A stretch of DNA of 64,000 bases from assembly GCA_016208495.1 (NCBI GenBank), contig JACQXX010000116.1, positions 62,001 to 126,000 of the forward strand, in the 5' to 3' direction. Source of the DNA: Acidobacteriota bacterium. GTDB lineage: Bacteria > Acidobacteriota > Blastocatellia > Chloracidobacteriales > Chloracidobacteriaceae. Under the pieces are notes generated by a model. It was not told where the DNA came from, did no database searches, and saw only the letters and a list, made by a program, of their open reading frames with translations. The translations under genes and the position numbers were made by a program. This document shows positions 1-9,173 of the stretch, piece by piece (within the stretch, counting starts at the first letter, position 1; the number at the start of each line of letters is the position of its first letter).

Positions 1-6
1 CGAAAA

Positions 7-957
7 ATGAGAGAAGCCCATCTGGTCGCCAAAGGGCTTCTCTCAACCTCCCACCCTATCCTGGTTCACATTATTCCAATGCGTCGGTGCAATCTGGCCT
101 GCACCTATTGCAATGAATTCGATAAGGTATCGGATCCGGTCCCACTGGATGTGATGTATCGGCGAATTGATAAACTGGCTGAACTGGGCACCACGATTGT
201 GACTGAAAGTGGTGGCGAACCCATGATGCATCCCAATATTTACGACATCATTGCGCGCGTTCGAAAACACGGAATGATGTCAGGCATTATTACGAATGGG
301 TATTATCTTTCTCCGGAACGGATAAAACTTCTGAATGAAGCCGGATTGGAATACCTCCAAATCAGCATTGATAATGTCACGCCAGATGAAGTTTCACAGA
401 AAAGCCTGAAGGTTTTGGATAAGAAATTACAGAACCTGGCTCAGTACGCCGAGTTTGAAGTCAATATCAATTCCGTCATTGGTGGGGGAATCAAAAACCC
501 ACAGGATGCCATCACCGTTGGCCGCCGCGCAGCCGAACTTGGGTTCTCAGTCTCAGTGGGAATCATTCATGATGGGCACGGCCATCTCAAACCACTGACC
601 CCTGACGAAGCTGAAGTGTATCGCCAACTGAAAAAGATTGGAAAATCAGGACATTCGCAAATTACTCAGTTCCAGGATGCGCTGGCTGAAGGACGTCCAA
701 ACCAGTGGAAGTGCCGGGCTGGGGCCCGATACCTCTATATCTGTGAAGATGGGCTGGTGCACTATTGTTCCCAACAACGCGGCTATCCTGGCACACCGCT
801 TGAAAATTATTCGCGGGAAGACATTATTCGCGAATACAACACCCCAAAATCCTGTGCCGATTACTGCACGATTGCCTGTGTTCACAAAGTCTCGAAAATG
901 GATTTCTGGCGTGACCCTCAATATCATCAACCAACAATGGTTGAAACTGGAAAATAG
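7..957 (+). CDS. Radical SAM protein with SPASM-like C-terminal cysteines
   Basis: Radical SAM enzymes cleave S-adenosylmethionine with a [4Fe-4S] cluster to start radical chemistry. The cluster motif CxxxCxxC is at residues 28, 32 and 35 (context [10 protein letters not shown]), followed by a glycine-rich stretch near residue 66 (ESGGEP) that fits the SAM-binding GGE motif. Six further cysteines (about 236, 246, 254, 283, 287, 291) form a SPASM/Twitch-like pattern that would bind auxiliary Fe-S clusters. The 316 aa length is normal for this class. The start lies six bases inside the window, so an upstream in-frame start cannot be excluded, but the protein begins sensibly before the first beta strand. 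The substrate cannot be inferred: no precursor peptide or partner gene is visible, and the next plus-strand feature is a tRNA. Confidence 0.85.
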   Translation: MREAHLVAKGLLSTSHPILVHIIPMRRCNLACTYCNEFDKVSDPVPLDVMYRRIDKLAELGTTIVTESGGEPMMHPNIYDIIARVRKHGMMSGIITNGYYLSPERIKLLNEAGLEYLQISIDNVTPDEVSQKSLKVLDKKLQNLAQYAEFEVNINSVIGGGIKNPQDAITVGRRAAELGFSVSVGIIHDGHGHLKPLTPDEAEVYRQLKKIGKSGHSQITQFQDALAEGRPNQWKCRAGARYLYICEDGLVHYCSQQRGYPGTPLENYSREDIIREYNTPKSCADYCTIACVHKVSKMDFWRDPQYHQPTMVETGK

Positions 958-1095
958 CTCTTTGAATGAAGAATGAAGAATTGAGAAAGTGGTGAGCGGT
1001 TCGTACCTGGTGTTTAGGCGTCAATATTTTCCAAGAACCAGGAACCAGGAACTAATACCAGTTTGTAATCAGTAGATCGTAGTCAGCAGCCAAAT

Positions 1096-1127
1096 TCTTC
1101 ATTCTCAATTCTTCATTCTTCATTCCG
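1096..1127. repeat. TTCATTC heptamer array
   Basis: This is a short imperfect tandem array of the 7-bp unit TTCATTC in the gap between the radical SAM gene and tRNA-Leu. The same family recurs at 17960-17995, 47198-47218 and 56759-56780. The gap (958-1133) also holds fragments of AACCAGG- and AGTAGTC-type repeats and no gene. Confidence 0.7.
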
Positions 1128-1133
1128 TTCCCC

Positions 1134-1215
1134 GGCCCGGTGGTGGAATTGGTAGACACGCAGGTCTTAGAAGCCTGTCTCGCAAGAGGTGTGGGTTCGA
1201 GTCCCACCCGGGTCA
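1134..1215 (+). tRNA. tRNA-Leu (anticodon UAG)
   Basis: The sequence folds as a class II tRNA. The acceptor stem pairs 1134-1140 (GGCCCGG) with 1208-1214 (CCGGGTC, one G-U pair), with discriminator A at 1215. The anticodon loop CTTAGAA gives anticodon UAG, which reads CUA/CUG leucine codons. There is a D-arm with GGAATTGG, a variable arm around TCTCGCAAGAGGT, and a T-arm with GTGGG-TTCGAGT-CCCAC. The 3' CCA is not encoded (the genome reads TCC) and must be added after transcription. Confidence 0.95.
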
Positions 1216-1260
1216 TCCGAACTTATGAATGACGAAAAGGTCCAATCCGGCATCAGTGCT

Positions 1261-2160
1261 TTATCCTCTGCGGATCCTGGACTGTAACTCTTCAGCCCGT
1301 GACTTCTCCCGTAACGCCTGAGCCTGGGCGGTCGCCATCGCGGTCCGTTCCCGCGCCAGTTGCTCCAACAGTTGTTGATTGCGTTTTTCAAGCGCTTCAA
1401 TCCGCCCTCCAGTTGTTTGTGATTGGCCTTTGACTTCATCCAGCCTGGCCACCACCTCGGCATACTCTCGCTGTAATTTTTCCACCTTAAGACTCAGGCT
1501 TTCTTTCTCAGAGCGCTCAGCCTCCAGCGCTCGCTCCAGCGACAGCACCAGTGAGGAACTTTGCGCCGCTTTCGTCTGGGCTTCGATTGATTTGCGCTCT
1601 TCTTCATTGGCCCGGGTCTGGGCCAGTAACAACTGCCGCTGAACGTCTTCCTTTTCCTGTTGCAAATCAAAATTATGGACCTTCAACCGCTGGTTTTCCC
1701 CTTGCAGGACGTCACAGTCCCCGGCCATCCGCTCCAACTGGGTTTGAAATTCTTTCACTGAAGCTTCCAACTCCTGAACCCGATCCTCAGCATCGTTGAC
1801 CTCAAGCGCCTGGGTCATCACCACCGAATCCACTTCCTGTTGAACCCAGGTGTATGCCGCAAAAGAGACTTCACGGGCAAAGGTTTGGGTTACCTGCTGA
1901 AACCACTCCGGGACTTTTCCCTCCCACTCCTCTTTCTTTTTTATTTCCGGTAACGGAGAGCGCAACGGCTCACGAGTCCGAAATGGTTGCCCGATGCCAG
2001 CATCAGGTTCATCTGAAGCCAGTTTCTGAATGAATTTTTGGATCGTGGAGTATGAACCACGTCCAATTTCAGTTCGAATATTCAGGGTTGTCACTGGCAC
2101 CTGAGCCATCTTTAACCGTTCGACCGCCTCGATAAATTCTTCCCAGGTAAGTTTGGCCAT
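1261..2160 (-). CDS. KfrA-like DNA-binding protein with long coiled coil
   Basis: The N-terminal ~60 residues (WEEFIEAVERL...RGSYSTIQKF) match the KfrA N-terminal DNA-binding fold, a helix-turn-helix first described in a plasmid transcription factor. From about residue 115 to the end the protein is almost entirely charged heptads rich in E, Q, K, R and L, typical of a long coiled coil. KfrA-type proteins bind their own promoter and may build alpha-helical scaffolds. Here the gene is chromosomal, without parA/parB or other plasmid genes nearby. The start chosen is the ATG at 2158-2160 (MAKLTWEE). The reading frame stays open for another 600 bases upstream, but that part overlaps the promoter region of the divergent peroxiredoxin gene and does not resemble protein. 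The length is 299 aa. A tRNA lies just beyond its 3' end in the opposite orientation. Confidence 0.75.
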   Translation of the reverse strand: MAKLTWEEFIEAVERLKMAQVPVTTLNIRTEIGRGSYSTIQKFIQKLASDEPDAGIGQPFRTREPLRSPLPEIKKKEEWEGKVPEWFQQVTQTFAREVSFAAYTWVQQEVDSVVMTQALEVNDAEDRVQELEASVKEFQTQLERMAGDCDVLQGENQRLKVHNFDLQQEKEDVQRQLLLAQTRANEEERKSIEAQTKAAQSSSLVLSLERALEAERSEKESLSLKVEKLQREYAEVVARLDEVKGQSQTTGGRIEALEKRNQQLLEQLARERTAMATAQAQALREKSRAEELQSRIRRG

Positions 2161-2514
2161 AGCGGATTTGCTCTCCAACTCCTTTTCTTTTTCTGGTGAT
2201 GGTTGTGCTGGGAAACAGCCATTCCATTCCCAAGAGCACTTTTCGATGATTCCATAAATGTAATTACAGGCGCAACCGTAAATTCTGGTGTGCTGATTTC
2301 CAATTGCCCGGTTTTCTCGATCTGGGAACTGCCAGGACTGGGGGAGCGAAAAATCATTGCTGCAGCCCCTCGGAATGGATATTGTTTCGCCTCCCGACCT
2401 TATTGCTGGGCGGGAGATCACACCATCGGTCATCAGGTACCACTGAAAATCTGTAACCACTACCGGTTTTACTTTCTCATACCAACTTTTAAGCTCAAAA
2501 GGAGAACCCACGTT
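2161..2514. other. Divergent intergenic region, no gene seen
   Basis: This is the gap between the divergent KfrA-like and peroxiredoxin genes. Open frames cross it on both strands, but they are continuations of the flanking frames and lack family resemblance. It presumably carries both promoters. No operator could be identified with confidence. Confidence 0.5.
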
Positions 2515-3048
2515 ATGCTGCAAGTCGGTCAGAAAGCTCCCGATTTTAATATGGCCAGCACCAAAGACCTCAATACTCTGGCTGAAAATGTAAAACTGTC
2601 GGATTATGCCGGAAAATGGCTGGTCCTGTTTTTCTACCCGCTCGACTTCACCTTTGTTTGCCCAACTGAAGTGACTGGATTCAGCGACCGGATTAGTGAG
2701 TTTCATGACCTCGGCGCCGAAGTCATTGCGGTCAGTACCGATAGTGTTTATTCCCATCGAGCCTGGATTGAAACGCCCCGTGAGAAAAACGGTGTCGGGC
2801 CAATCAACTTCCCACTGGCCAGTGATCTGACCAAACAGGTTTCACGTGATTTTGGCATTCTGATCGAAGAACGCGGGATTGCCTTGCGTGGGCTGTTTAT
2901 TATTGACCCCAATGGCGTCCTCCAGTACCAGGTCGTCCACTCCCTCAACATTGGTCGCAACGTAGATGAAGCCCTCCGGGTCCTGGAAGCCTTACAATCT
3001 GGAGAACGCTGCCCAATCAACTGGAAGCGCGGTCAGTCACATATCTAG
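2515..3048 (+). CDS. 2-Cys peroxiredoxin (AhpC/Prx1 type)
   Basis: This is a thiol peroxidase that reduces hydrogen peroxide and organic hydroperoxides in the cytoplasm. The peroxidatic cysteine lies in the signature FTFVCPTE (about residue 50). A second cysteine in GERCPINWKRG near the C-terminus is the expected resolving cysteine of typical 2-Cys enzymes, so the protein should work as an obligate homodimer. The length, 177 aa, is normal. The start is the ATG at 2515 with an AGGAG ribosome site just upstream (about 2500-2504). The longer upstream frame is rejected because homologues begin at this position (MLQVGQKAPDF). No AhpF or thioredoxin reductase partner is nearby, so the reductant is unknown. 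Confidence 0.93.
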   Translation: MLQVGQKAPDFNMASTKDLNTLAENVKLSDYAGKWLVLFFYPLDFTFVCPTEVTGFSDRISEFHDLGAEVIAVSTDSVYSHRAWIETPREKNGVGPINFPLASDLTKQVSRDFGILIEERGIALRGLFIIDPNGVLQYQVVHSLNIGRNVDEALRVLEALQSGERCPINWKRGQSHI

Positions 3049-3145
3049 AGGGCTGAAGACTCGCAAACTCGGGGCTGAAGACATTGGGTTTAATACCCTG
3101 AGCCCGATTTCTTCAGCCCCAAGCCCTCAGCCCCAAGCCCTGGAT
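3049..3145. repeat. CTTCAGCCC/GGGCTGA-type repeat
   Basis: The unit GGGCTGA-AGACTCG and its reverse complement (CTTCAGCCCCAAGCC) occur several times in this gap. The same family returns at 33480-33530, 37928-38045, 48490-48630, 55816-55938 and 62420-62535. Its period is close to 7 or 14 bp. Confidence 0.7.
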
Positions 3146-3298
3146 TTCCGCTTTACATCCTGGCGGCGAGTGCTACACTGGCAGGTTTTCATGCGCTGTG
3201 CGCCTGAAAACCTGCCTATTGCATCGAACGGCTATTCCAAACCGGCCCGTTTATCCTTCCAACCAAACCGTCTTTTCTTCATCAATTTCTGTTTCAAT

Positions 3299-3580
3299 AT
3301 GAAAGCTACCGTTCACGTCACCCTGAAACCTGGAGTCCTTGACCCACAAGGGCAGGCCATTCATCACGCGGCTGAAACACTCGGCTACCAGACGATTGAG
3401 GCCATTCGCCAGGGAAAATTTTTTGAAGTCTCGATTTCCGATGGTGTGTCACCTGAAACCGCACAGGCTGAGGTCGAGAAACTGGCCCAGGACGTTCTTT
3501 CAAACCCGGTCATCGAAGATTTCACCGTCTCGATTGATCCACCACCGATTCAACCAGCCACGTCAGGAGGCCAGGCATGA
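3299..3580 (+). CDS. purS: Phosphoribosylformylglycinamidine synthase subunit PurS
   Basis: This is the small subunit of the three-part FGAM synthase (PurS-PurQ-PurL) that makes FGAM in step four of purine biosynthesis. PurS bridges PurQ and PurL. The 93 aa product begins [18 protein letters not shown], the family's usual opening, and contains the conserved segment [13 protein letters not shown]. It overlaps purQ by four bases (ATGA at 3577-3580), which suggests translational coupling. An upstream in-frame extension to 2966 crosses repeat sequence and was discarded. The C-terminal tail ([13 protein letters not shown]) is longer than usual and proline-rich. Confidence 0.92.
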   Translation: MKATVHVTLKPGVLDPQGQAIHHAAETLGYQTIEAIRQGKFFEVSISDGVSPETAQAEVEKLAQDVLSNPVIEDFTVSIDPPPIQPATSGGQA

Positions 3581-4290
3581 AATTCGGAGTTCTTGTTTTT
3601 CCTGGATCGAACTGTGACCACGATACTTATCATGTCATCAGCAAAGTCATCGGTCAGCCGGTTCAATTCATCTGGCATCGCAATACAACCCTGAATGGAT
3701 GCGATGTGGTGTTTCTTCCAGGTGGGTTTTCCTATGGAGATTATTTGCGATGTGGCGCCATCGCCAGCTTTTCTCCCATTCTGCAGGCGGTCAAAGAATT
3801 TGCCGCTCAGGGAGGCTATGTCGTCGGCATTTGCAATGGATTTCAAATCCTGTGCGAGTCCAAACTCCTTCCTGGAACGCTTCTGCGCAATCGTGACCTG
3901 AAATTCAAGTGCCAGTTCACTCACCTCCGGGTTGAAAACAACTCAACGCCGTTTACTCGCAATTGCTTACCTTCCAGTGTGATATCACTCCCAATCGCGC
4001 ATGGCGAGGGAAATTATTTCTGCACGAGCGAAGAGTTATCAGACCTAAATACTCACCAGCAAGTTGTTTTCCGTTACGCGACCCCAGAGGGTCACATTAC
4101 GGATCAAGCCAATCCCAATGGCTCGCTTGATAATATTGCCGGCATCATCAATCGCGAAGGAAATGTACTGGGAATGATGCCTCACCCGGAACGGGCCTGC
4201 GAAGAACTCCTGGGCGGCAGCCAGGGACTGAAAATATTTGATTCCCTCCTGACCTCCGTGATTGAGCGCCTGAAAGCCCGCGATGCCTGA
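3577..4290 (+). CDS. purQ: FGAM synthase glutaminase subunit PurQ
   Basis: This is a class I glutamine amidotransferase that releases ammonia from glutamine for FGAM synthesis by PurL. The nucleophile is Cys86 in GICNGFQ, and the catalytic His203 and Glu205 lie in MMPHPERA. The oxyanion-loop region [16 protein letters not shown] is present. The length of 237 aa fits the stand-alone bacterial subunit. It is translationally coupled to purS. No purL gene lies downstream, where the sequence turns into repeats, so the synthase subunit must be encoded elsewhere. Confidence 0.95.
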   Translation: MKFGVLVFPGSNCDHDTYHVISKVIGQPVQFIWHRNTTLNGCDVVFLPGGFSYGDYLRCGAIASFSPILQAVKEFAAQGGYVVGICNGFQILCESKLLPGTLLRNRDLKFKCQFTHLRVENNSTPFTRNCLPSSVISLPIAHGEGNYFCTSEELSDLNTHQQVVFRYATPEGHITDQANPNGSLDNIAGIINREGNVLGMMPHPERACEELLGGSQGLKIFDSLLTSVIERLKARDA

Positions 4291-4300
4291 CCCTATTTAT

Positions 4301-4374
4301 GACAGGGTGACCAATGACAAAGTGACAAGGTGACAAGGTGACAGGGTGACAGGGTGACAAGGTGACAGGGTGAC
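4301..4374. repeat. GTGACAAG octamer array (forward)
   Basis: Eight or so imperfect tandem copies of GTGACAAG / GTGACAGG follow the purQ stop. Each unit contains TGA, and with an 8-bp period the array puts stops in all three frames of this strand. Confidence 0.85.
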
Positions 4375-4614
4375 CAACATTTATTTCTCCAGGTCAAGAG
4401 TTTAAGAATATACAATAAGGAGACTTTTTAGTTTTTTGTGTAAATGGCTAGACTGAATTTTTTAGATCGTTTTTAAGTTTAGATAAACTGTTTATATTCA
4501 ATATTTAGTGACTAAAGAAAGAGCCAATCACCTGGTTTTTTCAGGTTAAATTGACTGGTTACAGAAAAATATGGACAGTCCCTCCCGTTTCCTACAAAAA
4601 CACCCTCAGATTCT

Positions 4615-4797
4615 GTCATTTGTCACCCTCTCACCCTCTCACCCTCTCACCCTCTCACCTTGTCACCTTGTCACCTTGTCACCTTGTCACCTTGTCACCC
4701 TCTCACCCTCTCACCCTCTCACCCTCTCACCTTGTCACCTTGTCACCTTCTCACCTTCTCACCTTGTCACCTTCTCACCTTGTCACCTTGTCACCCT
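4615..4797. repeat. CTTGTCAC / CACCCTCT octamer array (reverse orientation)
   Basis: About 22 tandem 8-bp units alternate between CACCCTCT, CACCTTGT and CACCTTCT. The array is the reverse complement family of 4301-4374, so the two arrays face each other about 240 bases apart. Runs of identical variant units suggest block duplications. Confidence 0.85.
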
Positions 4798-5174
4798 CCC
4801 CGCCTTCCGGCTGAACTCACACCTTCTTTCTGATCTGGAATAAAGCAGGCAGGTTCGAAATTTTTCTCCATGACAAGAGAAAGCCACTACGGTATGCTCT
4901 CAGTGAACATAAACCGCTAATTGATCACCCCCACAGCACCATTCCTCTCTTATCCAGACTGCTGTGGAAGCCTTGACCCAAACCAACCAACCCGAATTCT
5001 TTCTCTTGAAAACCAGTCGTTCCTGAGCCTGATTTGATTCACAGTTCCAACCTCCCATTGGAAGCGTGGACCAACCGCCAGGAATGGTTCTTCAACCCTG
5101 CCAGGCAATGCTCTATCTGCCTTCGGCTCAGAAGTCACACCTTCAGCTCAACAACCGAAAGAGGACGAATTGTT

Positions 5175-7253
5175 ATGAGTACACCACGCCCATCTGGTTC
5201 AGTCGATACGCTGTGCGTGAATGCGATCCGCACCCTATCGATGGATGCCGTGCAAGCTGCAAATTCTGGCCACCCAGGAACACCGATGGCCATGGCGCCC
5301 GTCGCCTATACCCTGTGGAATGAATTTCTGCACTTTGATCCCGAAGATCCGATCTGGCCCAATCGGGATCGTTTTGTTTTATCGATGGGACATGCCTCCA
5401 TGTTGCTCTACAGCATGCTTCATCTGACAGGTGTCAAAGCGGTCAATTCCGTGTATGAAAAAACCGGTGAACTATCGGTCCCGCTTGATGATATCAAACG
5501 CTTTCGTCAACTCGACAGCCGCTGCCCGGGTCACCCGGAATACCGATGGACCTCCGGGATTGAAACCACGACCGGGCCCCTGGGTCAAGGCATTGCCACC
5601 AGTGTTGGAATGGCCATTGCAGGCAAGTGGCTGGCGGCGACCTACAATCGCCCCGGGTTTGATATTTTTAATTATCGGGTGTATGCGTTGTGCGGTGATG
5701 GATGCCTGATGGAAGGAATTTCCCAGGAAGCGGCATCGCTGGCCGGACATTTAAAATTGAACAATCTGTGCTGGATTTATGACAACAATAAAATCACGAT
5801 TGAAGGCAATACGTCGTGGGCCTTCAGTGAGGACGTCGCAACTCGCTTTATCGGATGCGGCTGGAATGTCACCCGCGTCGGTGATGCCAATGATCTTGCT
5901 ATGCTCCGCCGTGCGTTTCTCACCGCCCAAAAGGAATCCGACCGCCCAACCCTGATCATTGTTGATAGTCATATCGCCTACGGCGCTCCGAACAAACAAG
6001 ATACCCACGCCGCCCACGGCGAACCACTCGGCGAAGAAGAAATCCGACTCACCAAACGCAATTATGGCTGGCCGGAGGAGGCCAAATTCCACGTTCCCGA
6101 AGAAGTCTACGAGCATTTCCGCAAAGGCATCGGTGCTCGTGGCCACCAGGGTCGCAACCAATGGATTGTGAAGTTTAATGAATACAACAAAGCTTACCCC
6201 GATCTGGCGGAACAGGTCTTTCGCATGCAAAAACGCGAACTCCCCGAGGACTGGGACAAAGACCTCCCGACCTTCCCGGCAGATCCCAAAGGCATGGCTG
6301 GTCGTGATGCCTCTGGAAAAGTGTTAAACACTCTGGCCAAAAATGTGCCGTGGCTCATTGGGGGCTCAGCCGACCTGGCGCCCTCAACTAAAACCCGCCT
6401 GACCTTCCCCGAAGCGGGTGATTTTACTGCCGACAATTACGCTGGCCGCAACTTTCACTTCGGCATTCGGGAACATGCGATGGCCGCCGCCCTCAACGGG
6501 CTCTCGTTGTCCAAGATTCGCCCGTACGGCTCTGGTTTCATGATCTTTTCAGATTACGCCCGGCCCTCCATCCGGCTCAGTTCGATTATGGAAATTCCAA
6601 CCATCCACATTTTTACCCATGATTCGATTGGGGTGGGTGAGGATGGACCAACCCACCAGCCAGTCGAGCATCTGGCCTCGTTGCGCGCCATCCCTGGACT
6701 TCTGGTTATCAGACCGGCTGACGCCAACGAAGTCACCGAAGTCTGGCGAAATATCATGCAGATTAAACATGAACCCGTGGCATTGATTTTGACCCGCCAG
6801 GCCCTTCCAACCGTTGACCGGACCCGATTTGCCAGCGCTGAAAATGTAAAGCACGGAGCCTATGTCCTGGCTGACCCGCCAGATGGTTCAACACCGGACG
6901 TCATTTTGCTCGCTTCCGGCTCCGAAGTCTCACTCTGTGTCCAGGCGTATGAACAACTGACCAGTGAAGGCATCAACGCCCGCGTCGTCTCCATGCCCTG
7001 CTGGGAAATCTTTGAACATCAGTCGGCTGAGTATCGCGAGTCGGTAATTCCGGATTCGATTCAGGCCCGCGTTGCGGTCGAACAGGCTTCCACTTTTGGA
7101 TGGGGGCGGTATGTCCATCATCGTGATGCCATCATCGGCATGCACACCTTTGGCGCCAGTGCGCCACTCAAGGAACTGACCAAGAAATTCGGCTTCACCC
7201 TTGAAAATGTGGTCGCCACGGCCAAACGTGAAGTCGAACGGTCCAAAGCATAG
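5175..7253 (+). CDS. tkt: Transketolase
   Basis: This thiamine-diphosphate enzyme of the non-oxidative pentose-phosphate pathway moves two-carbon ketol units between sugar phosphates. The 692 aa length is typical. The ThDP-binding motif starts at G174-D175-G176 (GDGCLMEG) and ends with YDNN about 30 residues later. The pyrimidine-domain signature GVGEDGPTHQPVEHLASLR is present, and so are the N-terminal histidines in SGHPGTPMAM and MGHASML. The start at 5175 (MSTPRPSG) follows AGAGGA (about 5159-5164) and gives the family's N-terminus. A longer frame from 5034 has no matching homology. It is the first gene of a 17-kb sugar-phosphate block (transketolase, transaldolase-Pgi, gnd, zwf, opcA, pgl, glucokinases). 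Confidence 0.96.
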   Translation: MSTPRPSGSVDTLCVNAIRTLSMDAVQAANSGHPGTPMAMAPVAYTLWNEFLHFDPEDPIWPNRDRFVLSMGHASMLLYSMLHLTGVKAVNSVYEKTGELSVPLDDIKRFRQLDSRCPGHPEYRWTSGIETTTGPLGQGIATSVGMAIAGKWLAATYNRPGFDIFNYRVYALCGDGCLMEGISQEAASLAGHLKLNNLCWIYDNNKITIEGNTSWAFSEDVATRFIGCGWNVTRVGDANDLAMLRRAFLTAQKESDRPTLIIVDSHIAYGAPNKQDTHAAHGEPLGEEEIRLTKRNYGWPEEAKFHVPEEVYEHFRKGIGARGHQGRNQWIVKFNEYNKAYPDLAEQVFRMQKRELPEDWDKDLPTFPADPKGMAGRDASGKVLNTLAKNVPWLIGGSADLAPSTKTRLTFPEAGDFTADNYAGRNFHFGIREHAMAAALNGLSLSKIRPYGSGFMIFSDYARPSIRLSSIMEIPTIHIFTHDSIGVGEDGPTHQPVEHLASLRAIPGLLVIRPADANEVTEVWRNIMQIKHEPVALILTRQALPTVDRTRFASAENVKHGAYVLADPPDGSTPDVILLASGSEVSLCVQAYEQLTSEGINARVVSMPCWEIFEHQSAEYRESVIPDSIQARVAVEQASTFGWGRYVHHRDAIIGMHTFGASAPLKELTKKFGFTLENVVATAKREVERSKA

Positions 7254-7261
7254 CCAGGAGC

Positions 7262-7432
7262 GAACAAAAAGCGAGGAGTGAGGAGCGAGGAGCGAGTAGG
7301 AAAACCAGACGTCTCAATGGGCTGAGATTCCTGGATTGACCGCTCGCCGGCTCACTCCTCACCACTCGCTTTTTGATTGACAACTCACGGCTCACTCCCT
7401 ACTCCTCGCTCTTCGCTCTCCCTTCACTTAAA
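7262..7432. repeat. GCGAGGA/GCGAGTA heptamer arrays in inverted pair
   Basis: 7-bp units around GCGAGGA and GTGAGGA (7268-7300) face CTCACTC/CTCCTCG units (7350-7425). The transcript could fold into a large hairpin after tkt. The rest of the 7254-7715 gap shows no gene. Confidence 0.75.
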
Positions 7433-7715
7433 GAATGAGTTGATACCTTCCCAAGTTTGGCTATACTGTGCGCCACATTTCGTCATCGCCCGACTTTTCT
7501 TCTCCCAACTTCCGATTTTCACCAAAACTTTCATACTCACCCAGACCGGTGGGAATCATCAGGTAACGGCTGAGCCACCTGGCTTCACCGCTTGACCAGT
7601 TCCAATTTTCTTGACCATTCGTCTCTGGGTTCCTCCAGACACCGGATGTGTCGGAGAACTTTCGTAAGTCACCGTGCGATGGCATTCAATCGAACATCAA
7701 AGAGGACTACACCGC

Positions 7716-9173
7716 ATGCCAAGTAAGCTCACAGCTACCAAATCAATTACTGACCTCATGAAGGAGTCTGAAAACCCTGAGCACGGGCTGAAACGTGCCC
7801 TGGGTCGGTTGAATCTGACAACCCTTGGGGTCGGCGCCATTATCGGGGCCGGTATTTTTGTCCTTACGGGCTCGGCTGCCGCTCAATACGCCGGCCCGGC
7901 GATTGTCCTTTCATTTATCGTCGCCGGGATTGGCTGCCTGTTCGCCGGGTTGTGCTATGCCGAATTCGCCTCCATGATCCCGATTGCTGGCAGCGCCTAC
8001 ACCTACGCTTACGCCACCATGGGCGAATTCCTGGCCTGGATTATCGGCTGGGATTTGATTCTCGAATATCTGTTTGGGGCTTCCACCGTCGCCGTCGGCT
8101 GGTCAGGGTATATCGTCAGCTTTCTCAAAGATTTGGGGCTGGTTATCCCCCCAGCCCTGTCACAGGCGCCCCTGGCCTATAATGCCGCCACCCATGGCTG
8201 GACCCAAACCGGCGCCGTTATGAATCTGCCGGCAATGTTTATTGTCGCCCTGATGACGGCTCTTCTGGTCGTCGGTATTAAAGAATCCGCTTATTTTAAC
8301 AATCTGATCGTGATTATTAAGATTGTCGTGATCTTGCTCTTTGTTGGGTTTGGATTTGCCTACATCAAACCAGCCAATTTGACCCCCTTGATTCCAGAAA
8401 ATACGGGAACGTTTGGCGTGTATGGCTGGAGCGGCATCCTGCGCGGCGCGGCGGTCATTTTCTTTGCCTACATTGGATTTGATGCCGTTTCAACTGCCGC
8501 CCAGGAAGCCAAAGACCCTCAAAAAGATATGCCGATTGGGATTCTCGGCTCCCTGGCGATCTCAACCGTGCTCTATATTCTGGTGGCTATTGTGCTGTGC
8601 GGAATTGTCCGCTATGACCAGCTCAATGTGGCTGATCCAATTGCGGTTGGGATTGATGCCGCCGGGGATGGCCTCAAATGGTTGCGCCCGGTTATCAAAA
8701 TTGGGGCCATTGCCGGTTTGAGTTCCGTGGTGCTGGTCATGCTCCTGGCCCAGCCCCGTATTTTTTACGCCATGTCCAAAGATGGGTTGCTCCCAGCCTT
8801 CTTTGCCAAAGTTCATCCCACGTTCGGAACTCCGTATATCACCACCATTCTCACGGGTGGCGTCGCCATGGTGGTCGCTGGATTGTTTCCAATCGGACTG
8901 CTTGGCGAACTGGTTTCCATCGGCACCTTGCTCGCGTTTGTGATCGTCTGCGTTGGCATCCTGGTGCTGCGCTATACCAAACCGGATATCCATCGGCCAT
9001 TCAAAACGCCGCTGGTGCCACTCGTGCCAATCCTTGGAGCGCTGGTTTCACTGGCTCAAATGGCGGCCCTGCCGCTTGACACCTGGATCCGGCTCCTGGT
9101 CTGGATGGCTCTGGGAATTGTGATTTATTTCACCTACGGCATCCATCACAGCAAAATCCAGAAGGCACGGTGA
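7716..9173 (+). CDS. APC-family amino acid permease
   Basis: This is a cytoplasmic-membrane amino acid transporter of the amino acid-polyamine-organocation superfamily, cationic amino acid transporter/YfnA-like. The 485 aa protein has about twelve hydrophobic segments. TM1 carries the unwound substrate-binding motif GVGAIIGAGIFVLTG, and TM6 has the conserved FFAYIGFDAVSTAAQEAKDP. The start is the ATG at 7716 after AGAGGA (7700-7705). An in-frame ATG at 7674 lacks a ribosome site. It lies inside the sugar-phosphate block but has no obvious role in it. The substrate cannot be told from sequence. Confidence 0.9.
   Translation: MPSKLTATKSITDLMKESENPEHGLKRALGRLNLTTLGVGAIIGAGIFVLTGSAAAQYAGPAIVLSFIVAGIGCLFAGLCYAEFASMIPIAGSAYTYAYATMGEFLAWIIGWDLILEYLFGASTVAVGWSGYIVSFLKDLGLVIPPALSQAPLAYNAATHGWTQTGAVMNLPAMFIVALMTALLVVGIKESAYFNNLIVIIKIVVILLFVGFGFAYIKPANLTPLIPENTGTFGVYGWSGILRGAAVIFFAYIGFDAVSTAAQEAKDPQKDMPIGILGSLAISTVLYILVAIVLCGIVRYDQLNVADPIAVGIDAAGDGLKWLRPVIKIGAIAGLSSVVLVMLLAQPRIFYAMSKDGLLPAFFAKVHPTFGTPYITTILTGGVAMVVAGLFPIGLLGELVSIGTLLAFVIVCVGILVLRYTKPDIHRPFKTPLVPLVPILGALVSLAQMAALPLDTWIRLLVWMALGIVIYFTYGIHHSKIQKAR

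Larger units (their letters stand above)
4291..5174. other. Repeat-rich gap between purQ and tkt
   Basis: This 884-base gap contains two oppositely oriented 8-bp arrays (4301-4374 and 4615-4797), listed separately. Between them lies an AT-rich stretch (4376-4615) without an open frame of note, and after them about 370 bases of ordinary sequence leading to tkt. An apparent ORF (LTLSPSHP repeats) across the second array is translated repeat, not a gene. A tkt promoter should lie in 4850-5160, but no clear -35/-10 pair was recognised. Confidence 0.6.

Noticed and set aside
1134-2160. tRNA-Leu and KfrA-like gene as an integrated plasmid or island boundary
   Set aside because: No integrase, attachment-site duplication of the tRNA 3' end or plasmid genes were found nearby.
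4301-4797. Possible CRISPR array
   Set aside because: The repeats are contiguous 8-bp units without unique spacers, and no cas genes are near.
4551-4843. ORFs encoding LTLSPSHP-type repeats
   Set aside because: They are translations of an 8-bp array whose orientation happens to lack stops. There is no ribosome site and no conserved part.
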